Of a stretch of 64,000 bases of DNA, positions 51,481 to 60,096 are shown piece after piece. The stretch's first letter is position 1, and the number at the start of each line of letters is the position of its first letter. The DNA comes from Alphaproteobacteria bacterium (GTDB lineage: Bacteria; Pseudomonadota; Alphaproteobacteria; Bin95). The notes beneath the pieces are model-generated. The model ran no database searches. It was not told the DNA's origin and saw only the letters and a program-made list of their open reading frames with translations. The stretch spans positions 62,001 through 126,000 of the forward strand of contig JAJEIH010000049.1 in the NCBI GenBank assembly GCA_022827685.1, given 5' to 3'. The position numbers and the translations under genes were made by a program.

Positions 51481-51711
51481 ATGGACATCAGTTCCGAACT
51501 GGTTGCAATCCTCGGCGTCGGAATCGCTCTGGCCGGGTTGATGCTGGCCGGGCAGCAGAGGACCGACAAGCGCATGGACCGGCTCGAAGACCGCCTGATC
51601 GCCGTCGAAAAGGGCCAGGCGCGAATGGAAGGCAAGCTGGGGTTCATCGAAAACTATATCCTGGGCCGGAACGCCGCCCCGGACGAACGGGCGGAGGCCC
51701 CGGCGGAATAG
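51481..51711 (+). CDS. Small one-helix membrane coiled-coil protein (paralogue C)
   Basis: A 76-residue protein: hydrophobic helix [20 protein letters not shown] (4-23), then a short charged coiled-coil QRTDKRMDRLEDRLIAVEKG, and the tail ILGRNAAPDERAEAPAE. The N-terminal motif and RN...APAE ending match paralogues A (5822-6076) and B (47444-47707). The coil is the shortest of the three, with about three heptads and no clear internal DNA repeat. Function is unknown. It sits between the low-GC orphan gene and the decarboxylase-family gene. Confidence 0.72.
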   Translation: MDISSELVAILGVGIALAGLMLAGQQRTDKRMDRLEDRLIAVEKGQARMEGKLGFIENYILGRNAAPDERAEAPAE

Positions 51712-51775
51712 TCCTGCTCGAACTCGCTTTCTCACAAACGAAAATGCCTTCCGGGCTTCCGGAGGAGGAATCGCC

Positions 51776-52534
51776 ATGACCGAATCCAATGACCGCACGG
51801 AACTGCGCGAAACCGGGGCGCGGCTTGCGGAAGAACTGGGCCTGCCGGTGCCTTCGGGGGCGCCGGGGCTCGACGCCTTTGCGCTGGAAGCGGGCTTCGG
51901 CTCGCTGCTGGCGGACCCGGCGCTGGCGCCGGCCGACCGCATGGTGGCGGTGCTCTCTGCGCTCGCGCAGAAGGACCGGCAGGGAGACATTGCCGCGCAC
52001 ATAAGGCCGGCGGTGAAGGCCGGGCTGGAGGCGCGCGAGATCCGCGAGATTTTCGTGCAATGCGGCCTCTATGGCGGGCTGCCGATGGCGGCGCATGCGC
52101 TCGGTACGCTGAACGCGCAGCTGGGCTATCCGGACCGGGAGGAGGAAGATACGCGCGACCTCGCCGCGCTGGAGGCGGACGGGCGCGCCACGATGCACAA
52201 GCTGCACGGCGAGCGCGCCGAGACGGGCTATGCCGCGCCCGGCAATGCGGGCTCGGCCGGCCTCTACCGCATCGCGATCCTCTACGGCTACGGCGCGATC
52301 TGGCACCGGCCGGGCCTCTCGCACCGGCGGCGCATGATCGTGGCGCTGGCGAGCATGGCGGTGCTCGGCCTGCATGACACGCTGGCGAAGTTCGCGGCCT
52401 CCGCGCGCGCCATGGGCCTCGCGCCGGCCGAGATCGCCGCCGCCATCGCCCAGACCGCGCCCTATGCCGGTTTCCCGCCCGCCCTCAACGCGCTGGGCCG
52501 CCTCGCCGACGTGCTGGCGGAGCCGGGCGGTTGA
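51776..52534 (+). CDS. Carboxymuconolactone decarboxylase-family protein (two-domain)
   Basis: A 252-residue all-helical protein with two CMD-like repeats. Domain 1 contains EIREIFVQCGLYGGLPMAAHALG; domain 2 has LSHRRRMIVALASMAVLG and a matching EIAAAIAQTAPYAGFPPALNA. The CxxC of AhpD peroxidases is missing, so a thiol peroxidase role is unlikely; a lactone decarboxylase or isomerase role is possible. GGAGGAGGAATC gives a good ribosome site. It converges on the MFS transporter gene. Confidence 0.85.
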   Translation: MTESNDRTELRETGARLAEELGLPVPSGAPGLDAFALEAGFGSLLADPALAPADRMVAVLSALAQKDRQGDIAAHIRPAVKAGLEAREIREIFVQCGLYGGLPMAAHALGTLNAQLGYPDREEEDTRDLAALEADGRATMHKLHGERAETGYAAPGNAGSAGLYRIAILYGYGAIWHRPGLSHRRRMIVALASMAVLGLHDTLAKFAASARAMGLAPAEIAAAIAQTAPYAGFPPALNALGRLADVLAEPGG

Positions 52535-52549
52535 CGGACTGCGCCGCGC

Positions 52550-53782
52550 TCAGACGGCCCGCGGGCTGAGGCCGAGGCTGCGGGAGCGCAGGTGGAGCAT
52601 GGCGATCAGCATGAAATTCATGGCGTTGAAGGCGACGCCCGAAAGGAAGGCCGGCGCATAGGAGCCGGTCACGTCGAATATGTATCCGGCAAGCGTACCG
52701 CCGATCGCCATGCCGGCGCCCGCGAACATGTATTGCGCGCCGACCCGCCAGCCGATCTCGGAAACCGGGAACCAGAGGCGCAGCAGCAGCGGGTAGCAGG
52801 GCATGATGCCGGCGAAACCGAGCCCGAACAGGAGCGCGGCGACGTAAAGCCCCGTCAGGCTCTCGACCATGGAAAAGACAACCATCATGACAAGCTGGCA
52901 CACGGACCCGATCAGGAGCGTCGGCGCCGCACCGATGCGGTCTGACAGCATGCCGAAGGCGATCCGGCTGAAGAAGCCCGCCACCATCAGCACCGACAGG
53001 ATTTCCGCCCCCCGCTCCTCCGCATAGCCGAGGTCGGAGGTGTGGGCCACCAGATGGACGATGGGCATGGACATCGCCCCGCAGCAGCCGATCACGGCCA
53101 GCCAGAGCGCGCCCTGCACCATTTCCGGCGGCCAGTCCAGCACCTTGCCGCCCCGGGCGGCCGCGAGGCGGACCGGCCCGGGCGGCGGGGCCGGCGGTTT
53201 CGGGCGGATGAGCCAGCAGAGCGGCAGCATCGTCACCGCCGCGAAAACGGCGTAGTAGAAATAGGTTTCCTGCCAGCCGACCGTCCGCTCGAAATGGCCG
53301 AAGACCGTCGGCCAGACGGCGCCGGCCAGCCCCTGCCCCGATGCAATGATGGCGATGGCGAGCCCGCGCCGCCGGTCGAACCAGCGCGTCGCATTGGCGA
53401 CGAGCGGCGCGATCATGGCCGACTTGCCGAGCAGGCCGATCAGGAGACCGTTCGCGATCCAGAACCCCCAGCGGTCGTCCGACTGGCTCGCCACAAGGCT
53501 GCCGAGGCAGATCATGACGGAGCCGAACAGGATCGGCTGGAGGATGCCGCGCTTGTCCATCCACCAGCCCATCGCGACGCCGCCGATGCCGGTGCCGACC
53601 ATGAGCAGCGAATAGGCGAATGAGGGCACCCAGCGCTCGCCGCCGAGGTCGGCGGCAATGGGCTTGAGCGCGACGAAGAGCAATGTCGGCGCGCCGAGCG
53701 CGATGGCGTTCAGGATGAGCGACGCCCAGACGACCGCCCAGCCATAGCGCACCTCGACGCTGGAAGAGGAACTGTCGGGCAT
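52550..53782 (-). CDS. MFS transporter (monocarboxylate/oxalate-formate antiporter-like)
   Basis: A 410-residue twelve-helix major facilitator with a charged central loop (about residues 185-215, KPPAPPPGPVRLAAARGGK). The helix 4-5 motif NATRWFDRRRGLAIAIIASG and GMLSDRIG after helix 8 are typical of the monocarboxylate/oxalate-formate group. It probably moves an organic acid by proton symport or antiport. It is convergent with the decarboxylase-family gene, whose product might act on the same compound, though that is only proximity. Confidence 0.87.
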   Translation of the reverse strand: MPDSSSSSVEVRYGWAVVWASLILNAIALGAPTLLFVALKPIAADLGGERWVPSFAYSLLMVGTGIGGVAMGWWMDKRGILQPILFGSVMICLGSLVASQSDDRWGFWIANGLLIGLLGKSAMIAPLVANATRWFDRRRGLAIAIIASGQGLAGAVWPTVFGHFERTVGWQETYFYYAVFAAVTMLPLCWLIRPKPPAPPPGPVRLAAARGGKVLDWPPEMVQGALWLAVIGCCGAMSMPIVHLVAHTSDLGYAEERGAEILSVLMVAGFFSRIAFGMLSDRIGAAPTLLIGSVCQLVMMVVFSMVESLTGLYVAALLFGLGFAGIMPCYPLLLRLWFPVSEIGWRVGAQYMFAGAGMAIGGTLAGYIFDVTGSYAPAFLSGVAFNAMNFMLIAMLHLRSRSLGLSPRAV

Positions 53783-53865
53783 GAGAGCGGGGCGCTCCCT
53801 CGGCTTCCGGACCGGCGGTCGCGCTGCGGCGCCTGCCGGCCGTCAGCCCGTCTCGGGAGCCGGCA

Positions 53866-54435
53866 TCAGGCGCGGCCGGCGAAGGAGGAGAGCATGGAGG
53901 CGTCCACGCCGAGCTTGGCGATGGCGCGCGACCATTTCGACTCGAGCGCGTCGTCGAACAGGATGGCGTCGTCGGCCGGCGCCGTCAGCCAGCCATTGTC
54001 CTGGATCTCGCCCTCGAGCTGCCCCGGCGCCCAGCCGGCATAGCCGAGCGCCAGCAGGCGCTTCTGCGGGCCGTCGCCGACGGCGATGGCCTTCAGCACG
54101 TCGATCGTCGCGGTCAGCCGGATATCCTCCGATACGGCAAGCGAGCCGTCCCGGTCGTAGTCGGAGGAGTGGAGCACGAAGCCGCGCCCGGTCTCGACCG
54201 GCCCGCCGGACAGGATCGACATGTCGGCCTCGCTGTCCTCGACCCCCAACTGCTCCATCAGGTCCGTGAAGGAGAGCGATTCTAACGATTTGTTGATGAC
54301 GAGGCCCATTGCGCCCTCATCGCCGTGGGCGCACATATAGATGACCGTGCGTTCGAAGCGCGGGTCGCTCATGCTGGGCATGGCGATCAGGAATTGGCCG
54401 GTCAGCCAGCCTTCTCCGGGGCGGTCTTGCGTCAT
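53866..54435 (-). CDS. yqgE: YqgE/AlgH family protein (UPF0301)
   Basis: A 189-residue protein. LTGQFLIAMPSMSDPRFERTVIYMCAHGDEGAMGLVINK is the diagnostic N-terminal half (positions about 11-49), followed by LSGGPVETGRGFVLH and LGYAGWAPGQLEGEI. The family is widely conserved and its function is poorly defined; AlgH has been linked to alginate regulation in Pseudomonas. It is a single gene divergent from the thiol-reductase gene across a 77-bp gap, which must hold both promoters. Confidence 0.93.
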   Translation of the reverse strand: MTQDRPGEGWLTGQFLIAMPSMSDPRFERTVIYMCAHGDEGAMGLVINKSLESLSFTDLMEQLGVEDSEADMSILSGGPVETGRGFVLHSSDYDRDGSLAVSEDIRLTATIDVLKAIAVGDGPQKRLLALGYAGWAPGQLEGEIQDNGWLTAPADDAILFDDALESKWSRAIAKLGVDASMLSSFAGRA

Positions 54436-54512
54436 GGCTTCGAGTGTAGCACAGCACGGACGGGTGTGAAGGCGGACGGTGCCCGGATGACAGGCGGCGA
54501 ACGGAGCGGCAG

Positions 54513-56522
54513 ATGGGCATGACGGCGGCCGGGCGGGCGCTGCGATTCCTCGCCCTGGCTCTGGCGTTGACCGCGGTTGCCGGAGAGGCGCGCTCGGCCG
54601 CCTCGCCCTGGGCGCGCACGCCGGAGGCCGCGGTGCGGCTCGTGTCGGCGAGCGAGGCCGTGGGCGATCTCGACCGGCTGCGCCTCGGGCTCGAATTCGA
54701 GCTCGCGCCCGGATGGAAGACCTATTGGCGCAGCCCCGGAGAGGGCGGCCTGCCGCCGGCGCTCGACTGGAGCGGAAGCGGCAATCTGGGCGAGGCCAGC
54801 CTCTACTGGCCGGCGCCGGCGCGCTTCACCATTCTCGGCATAGACAGCGTCGGCTATGAGGACGGCCTGCTGCTGCCCATGGACGTGCAGGTCCCCCGGC
54901 CGGGAGAGCCGGTGCAGGCCTCGCTCCGGGTGGACTATCTCACCTGTTCGGACATCTGCGTGCCGCAAAGCGCGGAGCTGGCCCTGGCCCTGCCCGCCGG
55001 CCCGGCCCGGCCCTCGGCGGAGGCCTTCGCCATTGACCGCTGGCGCGGCCGCGCGCCCCGGCCGGACCCGGCCGCGGGCCGGGCGGAACTGGCCGCCGGG
55101 GGAGACGGAGCGGTCCTCCATGTCGCCCTGCCCGGCATTGAGGCGGAGGACATATTCATCGAGGCGGAGGGCTTCGCCGCCTTCGGCCGGCCGACGCCCG
55201 CTGCGGGCGGGCTGGCGGTGCCGGTGGCCTGGGCGAAGGGCGGCCCGGACGCGCTGCTCGGCCGCGAGCTGGTGGCGACCGTCACCGGCGGCGGCGAGGC
55301 GCTGGAGCAGCGCCTGCGGGTGGCCCCGGCGGGCGAGAGGGCCTCATACGGCCTCGCCATAATCCTGGCGCTGGCGCTTGCCGGCGGCGTCATTCTCAAC
55401 CTCATGCCCTGCGTGCTGCCGGTGCTCGGCATCAAGCTCATGCATTTCGCGGGGCTCGGCGGGGCCGGGCGGGGCCGGGCGCGGGTGGAGTTCCTGGCCG
55501 TTGCCGCGGGCGTCGTCTTTTCGTTCTGGCTCCTGGCCGGGGCGGCGATTGCGGCGGCGGCGGCCGGCATGGCGGTCGGCTGGGGCGTCCAGTTCCAGCA
55601 GCCGGTTTTCCTGGCGGCGATGCTGTTCCTGCTGCTCTTGTTCGCGGCCAATCTCTGGGGCGCCTTCGAGATTCCGACGCCGCGCTTCGCCGGCGGGCTG
55701 CGTGGCGGCCCGTTCCTCACCGGCATGTTCGCGACCTTGCTGGCGACGCCGTGCTCCGCCCCCTTCGTCGGCACGGCGGTCGGCTTCGCGCTCACGCGGG
55801 GGCCGGCGGAGATCGCGCTCATCTTCACGGCGCTCGGCCTCGGCCTGGCGCTGCCCTATCTGGGCGTGGCGGCCTTTCCGGGCCTGGCGGCGGCGCTGCC
55901 GAAGCCGGGCCGCTGGATGGCGCGGCTGCGCTTCCTGCTGGGCCTGGCGCTGGCGGGCACGGCCGTGTGGCTGCTGACGGTGCTTGCGGCGCAACTCGGC
56001 TGGGCGGCCGGCCTGGGGGCGCTGCTGGCGGCCGCCTTGCCGGCGGCGCTGGTGGCGGCATGGGCGCGGCTGCGCGGCCGCCTTCTCGCGGCCGGGGCCG
56101 TGGCGGCGGCTGCGGCGGGCCTCGCGGCGGTGGTCGTCCTTCCCGCGGCGATGGACAAGGCGGCGCCCGGAGGCCGCTGGCAGGCGTTCGACGAAGCGCG
56201 GATCGGGCTGCTGGTGTCCGAGGGGCGCACGGTCTTTGTCGATGTGACCGCTGACTGGTGCATCACCTGCAGGTTCAACAAGGCGGCGGTGCTGGACCGG
56301 GGCCCGGTCGCGGCCCGGCTCGCCGGCGATGTGGTGGCGATGCGCGCCGACTGGACCCGCCCCGACCCGGCGATCTCGGCCTATCTCGCCCGTTTCGCCC
56401 GCTACGGCATCCCCTTCAACGCGGTCTATGGCCCGGGCGCGCCCGCCGGCATCGCGCTGCCGGAACTGCTGACGGGCGGCGCGGTCCTGGAGGCGATGGA
56501 CAAGGCCGGCCGGAAGGGCTGA
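54513..56522 (+). CDS. DsbD/ScsB-type thiol:disulfide interchange protein
   Basis: A 669-residue inner-membrane protein moving reducing equivalents from cytoplasmic thioredoxin to the periplasm. Order: signal peptide (1-29), N-terminal periplasmic domain with Cys pair LTCSDICVP, eight-helix core with NLMPCVLPVLG and ATPCSAPFVGTAVG (redox Cys pair), and C-terminal thioredoxin domain with DWCITCRFNK. The N-terminal domain is the long ScsB type, not the short DsbD type. It converges on the nos operon, so it may support copper-centre or cytochrome maturation; that is inference. Confidence 0.93.
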   Translation: MGMTAAGRALRFLALALALTAVAGEARSAASPWARTPEAAVRLVSASEAVGDLDRLRLGLEFELAPGWKTYWRSPGEGGLPPALDWSGSGNLGEASLYWPAPARFTILGIDSVGYEDGLLLPMDVQVPRPGEPVQASLRVDYLTCSDICVPQSAELALALPAGPARPSAEAFAIDRWRGRAPRPDPAAGRAELAAGGDGAVLHVALPGIEAEDIFIEAEGFAAFGRPTPAAGGLAVPVAWAKGGPDALLGRELVATVTGGGEALEQRLRVAPAGERASYGLAIILALALAGGVILNLMPCVLPVLGIKLMHFAGLGGAGRGRARVEFLAVAAGVVFSFWLLAGAAIAAAAAGMAVGWGVQFQQPVFLAAMLFLLLLFAANLWGAFEIPTPRFAGGLRGGPFLTGMFATLLATPCSAPFVGTAVGFALTRGPAEIALIFTALGLGLALPYLGVAAFPGLAAALPKPGRWMARLRFLLGLALAGTAVWLLTVLAAQLGWAAGLGALLAAALPAALVAAWARLRGRLLAAGAVAAAAAGLAAVVVLPAAMDKAAPGGRWQAFDEARIGLLVSEGRTVFVDVTADWCITCRFNKAAVLDRGPVAARLAGDVVAMRADWTRPDPAISAYLARFARYGIPFNAVYGPGAPAGIALPELLTGGAVLEAMDKAGRKG

Positions 56523-56536
56523 AGCGGCCGCCGGCC

Positions 56537-56917
56537 TTATTCGAAGGTCTGCAGATAGGCGATCACGTTCGCCCGGTCCTTTTCCTTGCGCAGGCCCGCA
56601 AAGCTCATCTTGCTGCCCTTGATGAGCTTCCTCGGCTTGGCCAGGTAGGTGTCGAGCACCTCGACCGTCCACACGAACCCTTCTTCCTTCTTCGCCAGGA
56701 AGGCCCTGGAATATTTGAAGCCCTCCACGGAGGCGATCTCGTTGTCGATGATCCCGTTCAGCACGGGCCCGATCTTGTTTTTGGCCTTTTCGCCGACGGT
56801 GTGGCAGGCCTTGCATTTGCGGAAGACCTTCTTGCCCTTGGCAGGATCGCCCTCGGCGAAGGCGGGCAGGGCAAGGCCGATGCCGAGGGCCACGATGAGC
56901 AGGCGGGCGAAGTTCAT
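56537..56917 (-). CDS. Class I c-type cytochrome
   Basis: A 126-residue periplasmic mono-haem cytochrome. Sec signal ends at about AFA (residue 21). CKACH (35-39) binds haem and Met104 in KMSFAGL is the axial ligand. The Lys-rich surface suits docking with acidic partners. It is the last gene of the nos operon, 23 bp after nosX, with a GGAGGAGAAACCG ribosome site, so it is a plausible electron donor to NosZ. Cytochrome c-550-like relatives also serve other oxidases. Confidence 0.92.
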   Translation of the reverse strand: MNFARLLIVALGIGLALPAFAEGDPAKGKKVFRKCKACHTVGEKAKNKIGPVLNGIIDNEIASVEGFKYSRAFLAKKEEGFVWTVEVLDTYLAKPRKLIKGSKMSFAGLRKEKDRANVIAYLQTFE

Positions 56918-56940
56918 CGGTTTCTCCTCCTTCGACGGGC

Positions 56941-57870
56941 TCACGAGACAAGCGCCTCCAGCGCCGCCCCGGGGTGGCGCGCGAGCGCGGCGTCCATGGC
57001 GGGGCGGTCCATGAGGCAGAACGCGGTCGAGAGCGCATCCGCGAGCGCGGCGCGGGGCGCGGATACCGAGGCAAGACGCCAGCGCGCAGCCGGCTCTCCG
57101 GTCCGGGGATCGAGAATGTGGCCCGCTCCCCTGGCGGCGTCCACAAGCGTCGCCAGCGGGGCGGAGGTGGCAAGCGCCCGCCCGGACAGCGTCTTGCGGG
57201 CGACGGGCGTTCCGTCGGGCATGACGATCCCCGCGCGCCAGGGCGTCCCGTCCGCGCGCCGGCCGAGCGCCTTCGTCTCGCCGGTATCGACCAGCACATC
57301 GACCAGCCCGCGCCCGCGCAGCAAAGCGGCCACCCGGTCGGCGATATAGCCTTGCGCGATTCCGTTCAGCGTAAGCGCCATGCCGGGCCGGCCGAGTTGG
57401 ATGAGGCCGGGCCCGAGCCGCACATGGCGCCAGCCCGAGGCGCGCAGCGCGGCGCGCATTTCGTCGCCCGCCGGCGCCCGGCTTTCGGCGGCCGCCCTTG
57501 CGTGCAGCCGCCAGAATGGCTGCACCGTCGGGTCGAACGCGCCGCCCGTGGTCCCGTTCACGAGCCGCGCAAGGTCGAGCAGTTCCAGCATTTCGTGCGA
57601 GGGGTGTTCGAGCCGCCCGGCGCGGTTCAGCCGGGAGAGTTCGGAATCGGCGCGGTAGAGGCTGAAAATGCCCTCCATGCGTGAAATCTCGTCCTCGACC
57701 CGCCCGGCGAGCGCGGCTGCCGCGGCGCGGTCCAGGCCTGCAAGCGTCATCGAGGCCGGGGCTCCGAGCGCGACGCCCCGCCACCGGAATGTCCCGGCCC
57801 GGGCCGGAGCGCTCCAGGCGAGGCCGGCGGCGGCCGAAACGGCGAGGAAACGGCGCCGGGAGAGTTTCAT
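56941..57870 (-). CDS. nosX: FAD:protein FMN transferase (NosX/ApbE)
   Basis: A 309-residue ApbE-family enzyme that attaches FMN covalently to a Thr of NosR. The N-terminal twin-arginine signal SRRRFLAVSAAAG sends it to the periplasm. Family blocks are LVNGTTGGAFDPTVQPFW, LTLNGIAQGYIADRVAALL and DVLVDTGETKALG, with TSAPLATLV in the C-terminal part. It overlaps nosL by 4 bp. The location inside the nos operon supports the NosX rather than general ApbE role. Confidence 0.93.
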   Translation of the reverse strand: MKLSRRRFLAVSAAAGLAWSAPARAGTFRWRGVALGAPASMTLAGLDRAAAAALAGRVEDEISRMEGIFSLYRADSELSRLNRAGRLEHPSHEMLELLDLARLVNGTTGGAFDPTVQPFWRLHARAAAESRAPAGDEMRAALRASGWRHVRLGPGLIQLGRPGMALTLNGIAQGYIADRVAALLRGRGLVDVLVDTGETKALGRRADGTPWRAGIVMPDGTPVARKTLSGRALATSAPLATLVDAARGAGHILDPRTGEPAARWRLASVSAPRAALADALSTAFCLMDRPAMDAALARHPGAALEALVS

Positions 57871-58379
57871 TGCCGGTCTCCATCGGCAAGCTTGACCTCG
57901 ACGGGCGCCAGAACGGCGCCGACCGGAATGTCGGCGAAGGCGCGCACCTCGCCGCCATGCCGGGCGGCGAAGCGGGCGGCGGCCTCGGCCGAGTAGAAGG
58001 GCACGATCTCCGGCGCCCCCATGCCGCCCCGGACCTCCCCGCCGACCACGAAGCTGGCGCCCTCGGCAAGGACCCAGTTGTCCGGACCGGGCTCGGCCCA
58101 GCTCGGCGCCGCGCCCATATCCGAGACATAGATGGCGAGCAGGTCGGCGCTCCGCTCCGGGCCTTTCGCATAGGCGAGCGCATCGCGGACCTGCACGAAG
58201 AAAATCGGCTCGGGGACGCCCTCGAGATGGATCTGGGCCTTGGGTCCGTCATGGTCGAGGACCGTCATCATGCAGTAGTGGCCGAGGGCCTCGGCCGTCA
58301 GGCGCACGGGCTCGGGCAGCGCGGCTTCCTCCTCGCCGCAGCCTGCCAGAAGCAGGAGGACGAGCGCCAGACGCCTCAC
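57867..58379 (-). CDS. nosL: Copper chaperone lipoprotein NosL
   Basis: A 170-residue outer lipoprotein delivering Cu(I) to apo-NosZ with NosDFY. The lipobox is LAGC near residue 14, followed by an acidic linker. YCMMTVLDHDGPKAQIHLEG carries the Cys-Met-Met copper site, and the C-terminal GGMGAPEIVPFYSAEAA is the second conserved region. The GTG start at 58379 overlaps the nosY stop by 4 bp. Its position after nosY is standard. Confidence 0.93.
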   Translation of the reverse strand: MRRLALVLLLLAGCGEEEAALPEPVRLTAEALGHYCMMTVLDHDGPKAQIHLEGVPEPIFFVQVRDALAYAKGPERSADLLAIYVSDMGAAPSWAEPGPDNWVLAEGASFVVGGEVRGGMGAPEIVPFYSAEAAARFAARHGGEVRAFADIPVGAVLAPVEVKLADGDRQ

Positions 58380-59200
58380 GGCGCGGTCCTCGAAATGGCA
58401 AGCCGGGCGAGAGCGAACGCCGCGACCGGCCAGAGAAGGAGCGAGGCGAGCGGCGCTCCGCCCGGCAGCGCCCCGGCGGCCCCGGTCATGCCGCTCGCCA
58501 GCGCGACCTGCCCGGAGGCGGCCACGTTCCAGAGCCGGAATGCGTCGGCCGGGTTGAGCGCGAGCAGCCACGGGAACAGCGCCTGCGTGAAGAAGCCACC
58601 TTCGTCCGCCACCACGGCGCCGAGAAGACCCAGATCGTAGAGCACGACCAGCACCAGCCAGATCCCGACCGCCATCCCGGCGCTGCCGGCCGTGCTGCCG
58701 GCAAGGGCGGAGACCGCATAGCCGAGCGCGAGGAAGGTGGCGCCGAGAAGGATCGAGGAGCCGATCAGACGGATGAGCGCGGCAAGGCTCTCGGGCCCTG
58801 CGCCGCCGGCCGCCGCCGCCGCGAGCCCGGCCGCGCCGAACCCCGCCGCCATGGCGAGCGCCAGCACCGCCAGATGCGCAGCCAGCTTGCCGGCAAGCAG
58901 TTCCCCCCGCGTCAGGCGGTGGCTCAGCAGCAGCGCGAGGCTGCCCCGCTCGCGTTCGCCGGCAACTGCATCGAAAGACAGCAGCAGCGCCAGCAGCGGC
59001 GTCAGATAGACGGCCAGCGTCGTCATCGAGGCGACCGACACGGTGAGCAGATCGACGCCGAGCGAACCCGTCGGCGCGGAGCCGGCGAATGTGAGCGCAA
59101 GCGCGAACAGCAGCATCAGCACCGCCGCCGTCAGCGCCCAGCGGTTGCGCCGCGCGATGCGGAACTCCGCCCCGGCAACGGCGAGCATGCGGGCGATCAC
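58376..59200 (-). CDS. nosY: NosY ABC permease for NosZ copper-site assembly
   Basis: A 274-residue six-helix permease of the NosY/GldF type. Helices include ALTAAVLMLLFALALTFAG and MTTLAVYLTPLLALLLSF, with the FDAVAGERERGSLALLLSHR loop diagnostic of the family. It forms the NosDFY transporter with NosF ATPase and periplasmic NosD. The GTG start at 59200 overlaps the nosF stop by 4 bp; a longer frame upstream would run through nosF antisense-free sequence but lacks conserved residues. Confidence 0.92.
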   Translation of the reverse strand: MIARMLAVAGAEFRIARRNRWALTAAVLMLLFALALTFAGSAPTGSLGVDLLTVSVASMTTLAVYLTPLLALLLSFDAVAGERERGSLALLLSHRLTRGELLAGKLAAHLAVLALAMAAGFGAAGLAAAAAGGAGPESLAALIRLIGSSILLGATFLALGYAVSALAGSTAGSAGMAVGIWLVLVVLYDLGLLGAVVADEGGFFTQALFPWLLALNPADAFRLWNVAASGQVALASGMTGAAGALPGGAPLASLLLWPVAAFALARLAISRTAP

Positions 59201-60096
59201 GGCGACGCCCCCTCGGAGTAATGCCGGTAGATGTCCTCCAGGCTCGGCTGCGCAACGTCCAGGTCCGCGATGAGCCCGCCGAGGCCGGCGATCTCGGCAA
59301 GCCGCGCCATCTTCTCCGAGGGCGGGCACAGGACTTCGACCGAGGCGCCGTTCAGGCGCTCGCCGCCGATGCGGGCCTGGAGGTCGGCGGCGCGCTCTCC
59401 GCTTGCCGTGACCCGGAGGCGGACCGGCAGCCCCGCCTCGTCCCTCAGGCGGGCAAGCGCGTCGCAGGCGACCATGCGGCCCTCGCGCAGGATCGCGATC
59501 CGGTCGGTGCGGGCCTCCAGTTCGGTGAGCGCATGGCTTGCGACCAGGACGGCGGTCCCCTGCCCGGCCATCTCGTCGATAATCGCGTAGAGCTCGTGGC
59601 GCGAAACCGGGTCGAGGCCGCTTGTCGGCTCATCCAGCAGGGCCAGGGCCGGGCGGCCGAGCAGCATCTGGGCGAGGCCGAGCCGCTGGCGCATGCCCTT
59701 GGACCAGGCGCCGATGCGCCGGTCGGCCGCATCCCCGAGGCCGACGCGGTCGAGCAGGCCCGGGACAGCCGCCCGCGAAACGCCGGCGAGGCGCGCGAAC
59801 AGGGCCAGCTGCTCGCGCCCGGTGAGCGCCGGATGAAAGGCGAGCGCTTCCGGCAGATAGGCCGCCGCCTCCCGTGCGGCGGCGCTTCCGGCGGCGGCGC
59901 CCCCGACCGAGACCGATCCGCCGTCTGCCGCAACGAGCCCGAGCGCAAGCTTCATCAGCGTCGTCTTGCCGGCGCCGTTATGGCCGAGCAGCGCGACCCG
60001 CTCGCCGGCGTCGACCTCCAGCGACACCTCCCGCAGCACCGGGCGGGATCCGTAGGCCTTGCTGACGGCCGAGACGGAAAGCGCGCTAACCGCCAT
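59197..60096 (-). CDS. nosF: NosF ABC ATPase
   Basis: A 299-residue ATPase that powers NosDFY. Walker A is GHNGAGKTT (about 37-45), the signature is WSKGMRQRLGLAQML, and Walker B is LALLDEPTSGLDP. The C-terminal 80 residues are the regulatory tail of the family. It overlaps nosD by 11 bp and nosY by 4 bp. A generic multidrug-type exporter would look similar, but the neighbours fix the assignment. Confidence 0.94.
   Translation of the reverse strand: MAVSALSVSAVSKAYGSRPVLREVSLEVDAGERVALLGHNGAGKTTLMKLALGLVAADGGSVSVGGAAAGSAAAREAAAYLPEALAFHPALTGREQLALFARLAGVSRAAVPGLLDRVGLGDAADRRIGAWSKGMRQRLGLAQMLLGRPALALLDEPTSGLDPVSRHELYAIIDEMAGQGTAVLVASHALTELEARTDRIAILREGRMVACDALARLRDEAGLPVRLRVTASGERAADLQARIGGERLNGASVEVLCPPSEKMARLAEIAGLGGLIADLDVAQPSLEDIYRHYSEGASP

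Noticed and set aside
51142-52002. Minus-strand frame of 286 codons crossing the 51124-51480 gap
   Set aside because: Overlaps paralogue C and the decarboxylase-family gene antisense, with no ribosome site and low-complexity composition.
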